From positions 496,001 to 560,000 of the forward strand of contig CAWDRV010000004.1 in assembly GCA_963804825.1 (NCBI GenBank): 64,000 nt of DNA, written 5' to 3'. The translations under genes were made by a program, and so were the position numbers. Below are positions 20,184 through 29,014 of the stretch, in pieces (positions within the stretch are counted from its first letter, which is position 1; each line of letters begins with the position of its first letter). This DNA is from JBKQVT01 sp963804825. Lineage in GTDB: Bacteria; Planctomycetota; Planctomycetia; Pirellulales; Thermoguttaceae. The notes beneath the pieces were generated by a model. It searched no databases. It worked only from the letters and a program-made list of their open reading frames with translations, and was not told the DNA's origin.

Positions 20184-21050
20184 TCAACTTAACCGCTGCA
20201 CCTGGCGGACCATCTCCTCTTGGCTCAAATCCCGATCGACGGGCAGGACCAGGTAGCACGCCCGTTGGCCGCAGCAGTCCAAAATGATTTGGGTCGGATT
20301 GGGAACCCGGAACCCCTCGCTGCACGGCTCGTGGCCGTTGATGAAGATGCGGGCCCCGACCAGGTCGGCCATCGCGCGGGCGTTTTCCGCGCGGTAGTCG
20401 CGGCCCCAGACGAGTTGGAAGATGGCCCCGTGCTCCTGAAATTCCGCCTCGTCGAACTCCCGATCGAAAATGGTCTTGTCGAACCCCTGCAAATCGACCT
20501 TCTCCGGCAGCGTGTGCGTGACAAACACCCCGCCGGGCAGCCGCACCGCCAGCGGACAACTCCGCAAGAACCCGCAATACGACCGGCGCACCCGCTCGGC
20601 GGCCGGTCCGTACATCTGCTCCAGACCAAGGCGGAATTGCAGGTTCAGCATCTTCCGGTTCTTCTTGATCGGGTAGTCGGTCAACTCGGCCAGCTCGTGG
20701 TTGCCCAAGATAAAGTGGACCCGCTCGGGATATTTCGCCTTCAACCCCGCCACGTCTTCCAGAACGGTATGCGACATGCATCCGCCGTTCTTCGGGTAAG
20801 TCGGGCCGCCGTGACAGACTTCCTGGAGAATCAGGTGGCGGCGGCGATGCTTGTCCAGTCCGGCCAAACGCCGAATCAGGTTGAAATTGCGGCGATGTCC
20901 GTGCAGGTCGCCGGTGATCATCACCTCGTCGGCCATGTCGGGCGTCAGCACGACGACGTTTCCCTCTCGGCCGGGCGTTCGCCGATTGGCCCGGGCCGCC
21001 CGACCGAACGTGGCGATGATCTTCTCGGCGTATTGACGTGATGCAACCAT
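20184..21050 (-). CDS. Calcineurin-like metallophosphoesterase
   Basis: The protein has 288 residues. It has the metallophosphoesterase signature: MITGDLHGHRRN, FILGNHELAELT and the late INGHEP motif, with VFVTHTLPE between them. It therefore should coordinate two metals and hydrolyse a phosphoester in the cytoplasm. The GDLHG/GNHE spacing is that of PPP-type Ser/Thr phosphatases or ApaH-like enzymes, but the middle HGG loop differs, so the substrate stays open. It is convergent with the DUF11 gene, 26 bases apart. Confidence 0.82.
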   Translation of the reverse strand: MVASRQYAEKIIATFGRAARANRRTPGREGNVVVLTPDMADEVMITGDLHGHRRNFNLIRRLAGLDKHRRRHLILQEVCHGGPTYPKNGGCMSHTVLEDVAGLKAKYPERVHFILGNHELAELTDYPIKKNRKMLNLQFRLGLEQMYGPAAERVRRSYCGFLRSCPLAVRLPGGVFVTHTLPEKVDLQGFDKTIFDREFDEAEFQEHGAIFQLVWGRDYRAENARAMADLVGARIFINGHEPCSEGFRVPNPTQIILDCCGQRACYLVLPVDRDLSQEEMVRQVQRLS

Positions 21051-21485
21051 AAGTTGCCCATTTTAAAGGCGGCGGGCGGAGGGGGGAAGGCGGAAGGGAG
21101 CCGGCGGCGTGAGCCGCCGGACAAGGCGGAAGGATAAAAAGCGAGCCGTGGCATTCATCCACGGTTGCATCGCGGAGCCGCTCAATCACCCAACCCGCGG
21201 AACATACTAGCCGTCGGGGGGGATGGTGGGGGTAAACTGCACGGCTCGCCCTTCCGCCTTCAAATCCGGAGGCTGACGCCTCCGGCTCACCGCCTTCCGC
21301 CTTGTTGCCCTCAGACTTCGCCCAGCTTGCCTGTTCTCTTGGGAGTGGCTTTATGCGTCCTGCAACGGTTCTGCTGGAAGAGACGGTTCTGACGATTTTC
21401 TGGACTCTGCCGATTATCGGGCCGATGTTCACCAAGGGGCGACCCCATGTTTTCGCTCCAACCTGTAGAAAGGAACTCGGAAGAT
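21051..21485. other. Intergenic region with GC-rich inverted repeat
   Basis: No gene is seen. It contains a repeat pair of the GTGAGCCGCCGGACAAGGCGGAAG / GGCTGACGCCTCCGGCTCACCGCC type (21110-21300), forming a large imperfect inverted repeat with the words GAGCC and GGCGGAAGG. The right end carries the ribosome site of the small lipoprotein. Confidence 0.4.
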
Positions 21486-21797
21486 ATGAAACGCATCTAC
21501 CTTGCGTTGACAGCGGCCGGTCTGATGGTTTATTTGGCGGGGTGCTGCGTGGACCGCCATCGCTCCTGCGGCGCGTCGCAGAACCCGGAAGCTGCGGAAG
21601 GCTGCGGCGTCCAGTGCGGGCCGGCCCAGCCCGAGCCCACCTGCGGCGTTGAAGTCGAGAAGCCATGTCCGTGTCGCGAGCGCCCCGTGATGGTCCAGGA
21701 TCCGGGGCCGGCGACCGGCGCCATCACGTATCCTTACTATACGACCCACGGGCCGCGGGACTACTTCGACCGCAATGCGACGGACATCGGTCCCTGA
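21486..21797 (+). CDS. Small Cys-rich lipoprotein
   Basis: The protein has 103 residues. ATG 21486 follows an AAGGA-type ribosome site. The N-terminus MKRIYLALTAAGLMVYLAGC has a lipoprotein signal with lipobox LAGC. The mature part is rich in Cys (CCVDRHRSCG, GCGVQCG, CGVEVEKPCPC) and ends in a Tyr-rich tail (YPYYTTHGPRDYF). No recognised domain; this kind of short Cys/Pro-rich lipoprotein is frequent in Planctomycetota. An upstream in-frame ATG at 21447 would spoil the signal peptide. Confidence 0.68.
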   Translation: MKRIYLALTAAGLMVYLAGCCVDRHRSCGASQNPEAAEGCGVQCGPAQPEPTCGVEVEKPCPCRERPVMVQDPGPATGAITYPYYTTHGPRDYFDRNATDIGP

Positions 21798-21804
21798 TCG
21801 CGTG

Positions 21805-21855
21805 AGGGGGACTGTCCCAATTTTCGTTCGACGAAAATGGGACTGTCCCCTTCGG
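21805..21855. repeat. Palindromic repeat family C, copy 1
   Basis: Two GGGGACTGTCCC-type words flank a central palindrome (ATTTTCGTTCGACGAAAAT). The same layout recurs at 50524-50566 with GGGGACAGTCCC. REP-like elements of this type are often linked to RAYT transposases, but none is encoded here. Confidence 0.88.
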
Positions 21856-22597
21856 TCCCCCGGGGATTCAGCCGGGCAAGAAATGACAGACGCGTCTGCC
21901 GCTCGGGACGTGCGACGTGCGATAGCACGCTTTTTCCGGCCGGGGCACACTCGGGCCCAGCGGCCGTCATTCTTTTGCAATACGTCTCATGGCGGCAGAC
22001 GCGCCGACGGAAAGTCCTTCGGGGTCTAAGATTGCGCTGGCTCTCCTGATTGCTAGAGAAAGGGTTTCGCACGGAAGATCAGGACTTCTGCCCCCGGCGG
22101 CGGGCAGGGCGGAATCGCCCCGGAATCCCTTTGCACCGGCGACAGAACGCGGACACCCTCCGCGGTTGCCCCTGGAAGAAAAGCCTTCTTGGCAACCGCG
22201 GCTTGCGGACCCGGCGGGGCACTCAGTCGTCGCCGAGTGCCCCTGACCCGGGACCGGCCCGCGCCGGTCTCCAGCCGTGCGGCAACGGCCAACGGCTTTG
22301 CAGCGGGCGGATGCGCGTCACGCGTGTGTCCTCCAAGGTTCGGTATTAGATTTATACCCGACGTTTTTGTGAAGTCAAAAACGCCCGGAAAAAATCTTTC
22401 CCGCGGCGGCCATCCGTTGCGGCAAGTGGCGTTGCGGCAATCGCTTGCGACTTGAGAAAAAATTTTAGTCTGGCCCGGCGGCCTGTGTCCGCAAAGATTC
22501 GCCAGCGTCCGCACGTGTTACAGCCCAGAGAGCTTGCCGCGGGTAACGAAAAAAGCAATCCGCGGATTTCGTGGATTGGCGCGGATGAGAACCGTCG
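21856..22597. other. Long intergenic region without a recognisable gene
   Basis: About 740 bases between the small lipoprotein and the convergent MFS/synthase gene. Open frames here have no domain, no good start, and a composition typical of GC-rich noncoding shadow. Short AT-rich stretches around 22350-22460 contain TTTTTGTGAAGTC and AAAAAATTTT. Nothing could be assigned; it may hold decayed sequence. Confidence 0.4.
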
Positions 22598-24832
22598 CTA
22601 CCCTCGGCTCTTCAGGATCGAAAACAGGTTGTTGTAGTGATCGGTCCAGAGCGGGACGTCGAAACCGTCCTTGATCTTTCCTGGCGGCGGCACCGGGGGA
22701 ATGGCCTTCAGAAGGCCCGCGTCCTTGGTCAGCAGCATCCAATCGTTGCGATACAGATTGTTCTCTTCGTCGAAGGGCATGTAGACTCGGGTCGTGTCCA
22801 GGCCGGTGTCCTTGGCGATGCCGCGGACCACGGGGGCCAGGTAGAGATAGCTGTTGGTGATGTGGGCGGCGATCACGCCCCCCGGCGCCAGGTGCTGGCG
22901 GTAGATGGCAAACGCCTCGCGGGTCAGCAGGTGGGCGGGAATGGCGTCGCCGCTGAAGGCATCCAACACCAGGACGTCGAACTGCCGCGACGGCGGCTCG
23001 CGCTCCAGCGAGAGCCGGGCATCGCCCATCTCGACCTCGACCTCCGCCCCGCGCTGGCGGGCGTCGCTCAAATAGGTGAAGTATTGGTCGTCGCCGTCGT
23101 CGTCGGCCAGGCGTCGGACCGCGGGATTGATCTCGTAGAAGCGGTAGCAATCGCCCTTGCGGGCGTAGGCGGCGATCGTGCCCGCCCCCAACCCGACCAG
23201 GCCCACGCGCATCGTCGGCTTCTGCGTTTGGAGATACGCGAGGGCCCGGCCGACGCCGCTGGAGTAGCCGTAATAGGTCAAGGGGATTTGTCGTTTTTCC
23301 GGCGCCGCGTACTGTTCTCCGTGCTCGATGGCGCCGTGGTACATGATGAACTGGTCATCCGGCTCGCCGTGGTGGTATTCGCTGACCGAGATGACGCCGT
23401 AGAAATTGCGGGCCCGTTTGAGCAAGACCGTTTCGGTGGATGGCGGCCTTGTTTGAATGAACAGCAACAAGCACAGCCCGGCGACGGTCGCGATCCCTAC
23501 GGGCCCCGCCATGACCAACTTCGGCCAGAGGCGGGCCGCCCGGGACACGGCGGCCAAGACCATGGCCGCGGCCGCCACCACGAAGGACAGGACCAGCCCG
23601 AGGTCCCACTCAAAGAAGCTTTTGAAGATCAGGGGGGCCACGAGGCTGACGAACACACCGCCCAAGGCCCCGCCCGCCGACATCATCAGATAGTATTCCG
23701 TCAGCCGCCGCGGATGGGGACGCAGACGCATCAATTCCCCATGACAGACCATGCAGATGAAAAACATGGCGGAGAAGTAAACCACCAGTTCTTGAACGTA
23801 GCTGAGCGAGAACTCGGTCGAGCGCCAGGTATTGAACAACTTCACCACGCCGTAGGGATTCGCCACGAACAGGATGGCCACCGCGGCCAGCACGGTCCAC
23901 ACGCCACGCACGTACCACCGCGGATGATCGAAGCAAATAATGAACGACAGCAGGTACAGCGCCAGCGGCGCCACCCACAAAAATGGCACCACCGCCACGT
24001 CCTGGCAGACATGGTTCGTCGTGGCCAGCAGCATCAGCGAGGCGCAGGCGGGCAGCAGCAGCCACAATGCCCGCCGCAGCCAGCCGACGCGCTGGCAATC
24101 GCCCTCCGGACAGTCTCCATGGCCGGGATTGCTGCCGGGGGTTTGTTCGACCGTGGACGGCAGCGTGCGCCAACAACGCCATAGCCACATCGCGCACAGC
24201 CCGCAGAGCAGCACGTATCCCACAAACGCCCCCGACCACAGCCAAGATTGCCGAGGCAGATCGAAGGCCGGCTCGAAGACAAACGGGTAGCTCAACAGCG
24301 CCACCAGAGAGCCGAAGTTCGACAGGGCATACAAGCGGTAAGGCGAACGGCCCGGGTAGCTGCGCGTGAACCAGACCTGGATCAACGGGCTGGTGGTCGA
24401 GAGCACGAAATACGGCAGGCCCACGGTCACCAGCAGCAGCAGCAGGATTCTGCCCGCCGGAATGTCGCTGCCGGTGGGTTTCCAACTTGCGTCGGGGGCG
24501 ATCGGCAGCAGCAGAACGGCAGCCAGCAAGATGCCCAGTTGCACGAGGGCTTGTCCGCGCAACGTCAGCCGGCTGCCCACCAGGTGCGCGTAACTGTAGC
24601 CGGCGAAGAGGACCACCTGGAAGAACAACATGCAGGTCGTCCATACCGCCGGACAGCCGCCAAACCACGGCAGAATGAACTTGCTGATCAAAGGCTGCAC
24701 TTGGAACAGCAAGAAGGCGCTGAGCAGGATCGTCCCGGCGAAGACCGGTCCAAGCCAGCGCGGCGCCGCGGTGCTCGACGTGGTCCGTGTGGTCGCGGTG
24801 ACGGGGGGGCATTCTTGGGGAATGGACGACAC
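22598..24832 (-). CDS. Fused MFS-like membrane protein / spermidine synthase-like domain
   Basis: The protein has 744 residues. Residues ~25-480 contain about twelve membrane helices (FAGTILLSAFLLFQVQPL, LVQLGILLAAVLLLPIA, WLWSGAFVGYVLLCGLCAMW and others). Residues ~500-740 form a spermidine-synthase-like Rossmann domain (VGLVGLGAGTIAAYARKGD, YEINPAVRRLADD, FDVLVLDAFSGDAIPAHLLT, GGVIAAHITNSYLYL). This fusion is widespread in bacteria and its reaction is not established; polyamine synthesis is possible but unproven. It stands alone, convergent with the small lipoprotein. Confidence 0.85.
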   Translation of the reverse strand: MSSIPQECPPVTATTRTTSSTAAPRWLGPVFAGTILLSAFLLFQVQPLISKFILPWFGGCPAVWTTCMLFFQVVLFAGYSYAHLVGSRLTLRGQALVQLGILLAAVLLLPIAPDASWKPTGSDIPAGRILLLLLVTVGLPYFVLSTTSPLIQVWFTRSYPGRSPYRLYALSNFGSLVALLSYPFVFEPAFDLPRQSWLWSGAFVGYVLLCGLCAMWLWRCWRTLPSTVEQTPGSNPGHGDCPEGDCQRVGWLRRALWLLLPACASLMLLATTNHVCQDVAVVPFLWVAPLALYLLSFIICFDHPRWYVRGVWTVLAAVAILFVANPYGVVKLFNTWRSTEFSLSYVQELVVYFSAMFFICMVCHGELMRLRPHPRRLTEYYLMMSAGGALGGVFVSLVAPLIFKSFFEWDLGLVLSFVVAAAAMVLAAVSRAARLWPKLVMAGPVGIATVAGLCLLLFIQTRPPSTETVLLKRARNFYGVISVSEYHHGEPDDQFIMYHGAIEHGEQYAAPEKRQIPLTYYGYSSGVGRALAYLQTQKPTMRVGLVGLGAGTIAAYARKGDCYRFYEINPAVRRLADDDGDDQYFTYLSDARQRGAEVEVEMGDARLSLEREPPSRQFDVLVLDAFSGDAIPAHLLTREAFAIYRQHLAPGGVIAAHITNSYLYLAPVVRGIAKDTGLDTTRVYMPFDEENNLYRNDWMLLTKDAGLLKAIPPVPPPGKIKDGFDVPLWTDHYNNLFSILKSRG

Positions 24833-24986
24833 TCTTCTCCTCCGATTCCGATAGGTGGGACTGCGGGCGGGTCAAAACAACGATCCTTCCACTATGGCCC
24901 CGCGCCGCCCGAATGGCAAGCCCCCGCACGCTAAGATGGCCCTAGCCCCCAGGGACGGGCCGTTTTCTTGTATGTTGCGGCCGGTT

Positions 24987-25046
24987 GGGTGGCACTGGCG
25001 TCTCGCCAGTGTTGTCCAAGACACTGGCAAGATGCCAGTGGCACCC
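24987..25046. repeat. Palindromic repeat family A, copy 2
   Basis: GGGTGGCACTGGCGTCTCGCCAGTG, interruption, then CACTGGCAAGATGCCAGTG and GGCACCCC: two hairpins side by side with complementary outer ends. Intergenic, upstream of the zinc-ribbon gene. Confidence 0.9.
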
Positions 25047-25292
25047 CACGCGGCGGCGGGCCGTGGTCCGCGATGCCTGGTATCCCCCCATTCGCCCGCG
25101 CGACAATGGGACGCGGTTCCCGTGTGCGGGCGCCCCCTCCAGGTCCCAGGGGCGTGCCGGCACGCCTGGCGGTGATGAAAAAAGGAAACATCCGTCAATG
25201 TTTCCCCCGCCGTTCTGCGCTTCGCCGACTTCCCACCCTATACTTGAATAGAGAGGGGTGGGCTTCGAGCGGAATCGTCCACCAGGTGCCTT

Positions 25293-25607
25293 ATGCGTTG
25301 TTGCTGTCCATGTTGCTCCCATCGGTTTTGGCAAACTCGCAATCTCGAGGGTGGCCAGTTCTGCCGCAAGTGCCACCAGGTGTTCGTGGTGCCTCCGGAA
25401 AGGAAAGTGCCGCCTTGGATCCTGGGTGTCGTCGTCATCTTGCTGGGAAACTGGCAGGTCGCGTTGCACCATTCCGTGGCGGTCGCGGCGACCACGATCG
25501 AGCAACGGTCCACGGACGTACCCCAAAGTGAAGACTCGGTTTCAGGCCGAAACGCCGATTTGTGCGACGAGGGTGCGTCCCATGACTGGTCAAGCCGGCT
25601 CGCCTGA
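25293..25607 (+). CDS. Small zinc-ribbon membrane protein
   Basis: The protein has 104 residues from ATG 25293. The N-terminus has two Cys pairs (CCCPCC and CRKC) spaced like a treble-clef or zinc ribbon, followed by one membrane helix (PWILGVVVILLGNWQVAL). The rest is polar and poorly conserved. The last 26 bases overlap the start of the histidine-kinase-like gene in another frame. Probably real because Cys spacing and membrane segment are coherent, but no function is recognised. Confidence 0.5.
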   Translation: MRCCCPCCSHRFWQTRNLEGGQFCRKCHQVFVVPPERKVPPWILGVVVILLGNWQVALHHSVAVAATTIEQRSTDVPQSEDSVSGRNADLCDEGASHDWSSRLA

Positions 25608-25986
25608 CGAACTTCTTCGCGAAGTGGAGAAGCTGCGCGTCCGCATCGCGGAATTGGAGGCCATGAGCCATGTGGAACGCAAGGCGGCGGGCCAGGCGCT
25701 GCTCCAGGGCCAGGAAGTGCTCTGGCAGGTCCTCCTGGCTAACGACCGCGAGCGGCGGTTGATCGCCTACGAAATCCACGACGGATTGGCCCAAGCATTG
25801 GAGGAGGCGATCACGCAACTGGACGATAGCACGCGCTTGCACAAGGAGGGGAAGGCCGAAGCCGCGGAGGCGTTCTCTCGCGGCCTTGCCCTGGTCCGCG
25901 GCGCGCTGGCGGAAACCCGCCGCTTGATCGCCGATCTGCGCTCGCCGTCGCCGGAGACTCCGCGGCCGGCAAACGGCCGCGCGTAG
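25582..25986 (+). CDS. Orphan histidine-kinase dimerisation domain (no ATPase domain)
   Basis: The protein has 134 residues. A coiled coil (DELLREVEKLRVRIAELEAM) leads into a HisKA_3-like segment (LLANDRERRLIAYEIHDGLAQALEEAITQL) with the phospho-acceptor His in EIHDG. The second helix (RGALAETRRLIADLRSPSPE) completes a dimerisation hairpin. The HATPase_c domain that normally follows is absent and the frame ends at 25986. It could be a phosphotransfer or kinase-regulating domain, or a remnant of a kinase. It is convergent with the response regulator at 26002, 15 bases away. Confidence 0.62.
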   Translation: MTGQAGSPDELLREVEKLRVRIAELEAMSHVERKAAGQALLQGQEVLWQVLLANDRERRLIAYEIHDGLAQALEEAITQLDDSTRLHKEGKAEAAEAFSRGLALVRGALAETRRLIADLRSPSPETPRPANGRA

Positions 25987-26001
25987 TTTCGCGGACGGGA
26001 T

Positions 26002-26730
26002 TCACCCTGCCTGGCACGACCCCGTCATGCTTGCATCGCCGCTGCCGGCCTGCTCCGCGGGCGGCTCGGCGGCCACGCTGTCCACATGCCGGTTGCGCAT
26101 TCGCTTGAGCAGGTCCCCGAGCAGAACCTGCATGTCCACGACGGCCTCGACGGTCTGTTGGATCAGGCCCTTCGCCTTGGGATCGAACAGGTCCGGATGT
26201 TTCTCCAGCAGCGATTGGCAGGATTCCGCGATCGTGTGCAAGGGCCGTTCCACGTCCCGGGAGATCTGGCGGCCGAAGACTTCCAGCTCCTTGGCGAATC
26301 GCTCGCAATCCGCGGCATTTTGGTTCGCGACCGCGCGCAGTTGCGACTGCTTCTCCAAGAGGTCCTTGTGCTCGAGAGCCTTGCGGATCATGATCGCCAG
26401 ATCGACTTCTTTGCACGGCTTGGTGAAGACGTGGAAGACGCTGCCTTCGTTGATCGCCCGCATGACCGCCTCGATGCTCGCCTGACCCGTGAGCATGATG
26501 CAGATCACCTCCGGGTAGTTGTGGGCGACCCAAGCCAGCAGGTCGGTGCCTGTCATGCCGGGCATCCGCTCGTCGGCCACGATGACGTCCACCTGGCGGC
26601 ATTTGAGCAGGGTCACCGCTTCGTCGCCGCTCCGAGCGGTGTAGAGCTGATACGGCTGCCTTTGCAACATCCGGGTCAGACAGTGCAGGACATCGGCGTC
26701 GTCGTCGACCAACAGTACCGTGCGCGTCAT
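26002..26730 (-). CDS. RpfG/HupR-like response regulator with helical C-terminus
   Basis: The protein has 242 residues from ATG 26730. The receiver is intact (TVLLVDDDADVLHC; phospho-acceptor in VIVADERMPGMTG; MLTGQAS; Lys in VFTKPCKE). This ADERMPGMTG form is typical of HupR/RpfG-like receivers. The C-terminal ~110 residues are helical (AVANQNAADCERFAKELEVFGRQISRDVERPLHTI), lacking an HD-GYP or DNA-binding domain. It resembles a histidine-kinase-like dimerisation helix (ISRDVERPLHTI at the HisKA position). Together with the convergent 25582 gene it may form a phosphorelay; this is inference. Confidence 0.78.
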   Translation of the reverse strand: MTRTVLLVDDDADVLHCLTRMLQRQPYQLYTARSGDEAVTLLKCRQVDVIVADERMPGMTGTDLLAWVAHNYPEVICIMLTGQASIEAVMRAINEGSVFHVFTKPCKEVDLAIMIRKALEHKDLLEKQSQLRAVANQNAADCERFAKELEVFGRQISRDVERPLHTIAESCQSLLEKHPDLFDPKAKGLIQQTVEAVVDMQVLLGDLLKRMRNRHVDSVAAEPPAEQAGSGDASMTGSCQAG

Positions 26731-27339
26731 AAGGATAGACCTCCCGGCATCACTAAACTCTAGCTTACGGACTGGGCTTGTGCCGGACCGATGTGGGTGC
26801 CACGGGCGTCTTGTCCGTGCCGCAGCCGGCGTGGGGGGCTCGCCCGGGCTGGAAACCGGTACCGGCGCGTGGGCCGGTGCCGGTGCCGACGCACGATGTG
26901 TGTCGCGATGTCCCTGCCCACGCGCCGGCAGCGCGACGCCACGGTCCTTCGCCGTAAGAACTCCCCAGTCGTGTTAAAGACGCGGGTGGGAATCGGCTGA
27001 CCATTACTGTGGAAGCTGCCCGCCGCGCCTGCCGCGATCTTGTTGGATAGGGCCGTCGCGCGAGTGCGGCGGGCATCGTGTTTGTGCTGCAACCGGCCGT
27101 GGCGCGTTTGCGCCGGCGCGGCGCAAGAGGACGGACGGACTCGGATTGCACGGCTGCGCGGTTGCTTGCCGCCGGCGCGCCGCACGGTCACACGTGAGAC
27201 GGTCCGCTGTGACCAGGCGTCCCAGGAGAGGGCCAAAAACACGGAGAAAATGCGGTTTTTCGGCCTGACGCCCGCGCGCGGATCGCTATAATTCCGCCCG
27301 CCTTGGTCCCCTACGTTTTGCGAGCCCGGAGGTAACGCG
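26731..27339. other. Intergenic region with half of a family A repeat
   Basis: No gene is seen in these 600 bases. At 26795-26821 the sequence GGGTGCCACGGGCGTCTTGTCCGTGCCGC is one hairpin of a family A element with its partner lost or diverged (a GCCGGTGCCGGTGCCGAC stretch follows). The right end has CGGAGGT 5 bases before ATG 27340. Confidence 0.5.
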
Positions 27340-28799
27340 ATGGAAAGCTCACACGTCCTTATCGTCCACAACGACGCCGCGGTCCGGCAGCTTGCCGCCG
27401 CGTGCCAGGACCAGGATCGGGTCCGAGTATCTCTTGCGCACCGATGAGGAGGGCTTGGCGCTGTTGGAGAAGCAGCGAGTGCACGTCCTCGTGGCGAGCC
27501 TGGACGCCTTTGGCCGCGGCGAGGAGTTTGTGCGCCGCGCGGCCACGATCCAACCGTTGCTGGGGATCGTCCTCCTGGCCGACCCCGGACGGATCAGCCA
27601 GGCGAAACAGCCGCCGCAAGGCCCGATCCAGTACGTGCCCAAGCCGGTGACGCGGGAGGCGCTGCGGTCGGCCATTGCCAGGGCCTTGGAGCGCCAGTTC
27701 CGGCGCGGCCCGGCCTCAAACGGCAAGGAGACACCGGCCGCCGCCGGCCACAACTGCGCCGAGGCCTTTGTCGATGCCGAAAATATCATCGCGGCAAGCA
27801 AGGCCATGAACGAGATCCTGGAACTGGTCCGCCGCTGCGCCGACCGACGCGCCGGTGCTGATCTGCGGCGAACCCGGGACGGGAAAGAAACTGATCGCGC
27901 GGGAGATCCATCGCCGCAGCCGCCGCGCCGCGGCGCCGCTGGTCCGGGTCGCTTGCGGCGCGATCCGCGAGTCGGAGTTGGCCCGCACGCTCTTCGGCCG
28001 CGACGACCAGCACGGCGAGAACGGTCCGCGGGCCGCCGTCGGGCTGATCGAGCAAGCCCGGGGCGGCACCCTGCTGCTGGACGACGTGTCGCAGTTGCCG
28101 CTTTGGGCCCAGGTCACCCTGCTGGACGTCCTCCAGCAAGGCCGGCCCGGTCTTGCCGGAACTCGTCCCGCCGCCGCGGCGAACGTGCGGGTGATCGCAT
28201 CCAGCGCATCGGACCTCGCGGCCGCCATGGAACGGCGGACCTTCGTGCCGAGTCTCTATTATTATCTCAACGTGGTGCAAATCCACGTTCCCCCGCTGCG
28301 GTACCGACCGCAGGACATCCGCGCCCTGGCGGAGAAATACCTGGCGGCCGCCAACGCGCTGCGGATGCAGCAAGCCGGCAAGCAGGGGCCCTGCCGCTTC
28401 AGCGAAGACGCCTTCCGCTGCCTGCTGGAATATGAATGGCCGGGCAACACCCTGCAACTGGCAAGCGTCGTCGCCCGCGCGGCCTTGCTCGCCGACAGCG
28501 AGGAGATCGGACCGGCGAGAATCTCCGACGCGATCGGCAAACCCGTCGCCCGCGGCGCCTCCGACACCATTCCGGTGCCGCTGCTGGGGAATCTGGCCGA
28601 GATCGAGCGCTACATCATCGGCGAGGTGCTGCATCGCTGCCGGGGAAACAAGGCGGCGGCGGCCCGCGCCCTGGGATTGCACCGCCGGACCTTGTATCGG
28701 ATGTTGCAGGACGACGCTCACCCGGCGCCGCCCGCCGGGCCGGCCCCGCTGGTGCTGGAACCGAGCGTCGGCGAGAGTGCGGCCACGGCCTGCTATTGA
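27340..28799 (+). CDS. NtrC-like regulator lacking GAFTGA, copy A (two frameshifts)
   Basis: About 485 residues from ATG 27340 (strong CGGAGGT ribosome site). The N-terminal receiver-like domain (HVLIVHNDAAVRQL; VHVLVASLDAFGRGEEF; QYVPKPVTREAL) lacks the usual phospho-acceptor Asp in its acidic strand position. The AAA domain has Walker A (GEPGTGKKLIAREIH), Walker B (GGTLLLDDVSQLP) and sensor motifs (VPPLRYRPQDIRALAEKYL), but the region where sigma-54 activators have GAFTGA reads LFGRDDQHGENGPRA. A Fis-type helix-turn-helix ends it (GNKAAAARALGLHRRTLYRML). One-base insertions near 27430 and 27845 split the frame. It lies upstream of the gvp cluster and is paralogous to the gene at 39951. Confidence 0.75.
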
Positions 28800-28800
28800 G

Positions 28801-28930
28801 TTTCTGTTGCGGAAAGTCGGGTGCCACTGGCTGCTTGTCAGCCAGTGTCGCAAAACGGCCGACAAAAGCACTGGCTGACAAGCAGCCAGTGGCACCCGAC
28901 CAGCCCATTTCCGACTTTCCGCAACAGAAA
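28801..28930. repeat. Nested repeat: 20-bp inverted arms around a family A element
   Basis: Perfect 20-base inverted arms lie at 28801-28820 and 28911-28930, beginning TTTCTGTTGCGGAAA. They enclose a family A element (28819-28897; GGGTGCCACTGG...CCAGTGGCACCC). The same outer arms, with one mismatch, surround a family B element at 63721-63850. The first arm begins directly after the stop of the NtrC-like gene. Confidence 0.92.
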
Positions 28931-29014
28931 CTATTGATGCGCGGACAAAGTCGCGTGGGGTTGCCGAGTCCGGCGGCTTCGGGTATTTTATCGTAGCGAT
29001 TCCCCCAAACCCCC

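Noticed and set aside
18643..21666. A 1,007-residue open frame on the minus strand
   Set aside because: Antisense to the DUF11 gene and partly overlapping the metallophosphoesterase in another frame. No homology-like pattern, so a GC-rich shadow.
21805..21855. Insertion sequence or RAYT locus
   Set aside because: Only palindromic repeats are present; no transposase gene was seen in the window.
26791..27000. A 69-residue Arg/Cys-rich open frame
   Set aside because: It is read through a half copy of the family A repeat and has no ribosome site.
27340..28799. Sigma-54-dependent activator
   Set aside because: No GAFTGA loop; also no -24/-12 promoter was recognised upstream of gvpA.
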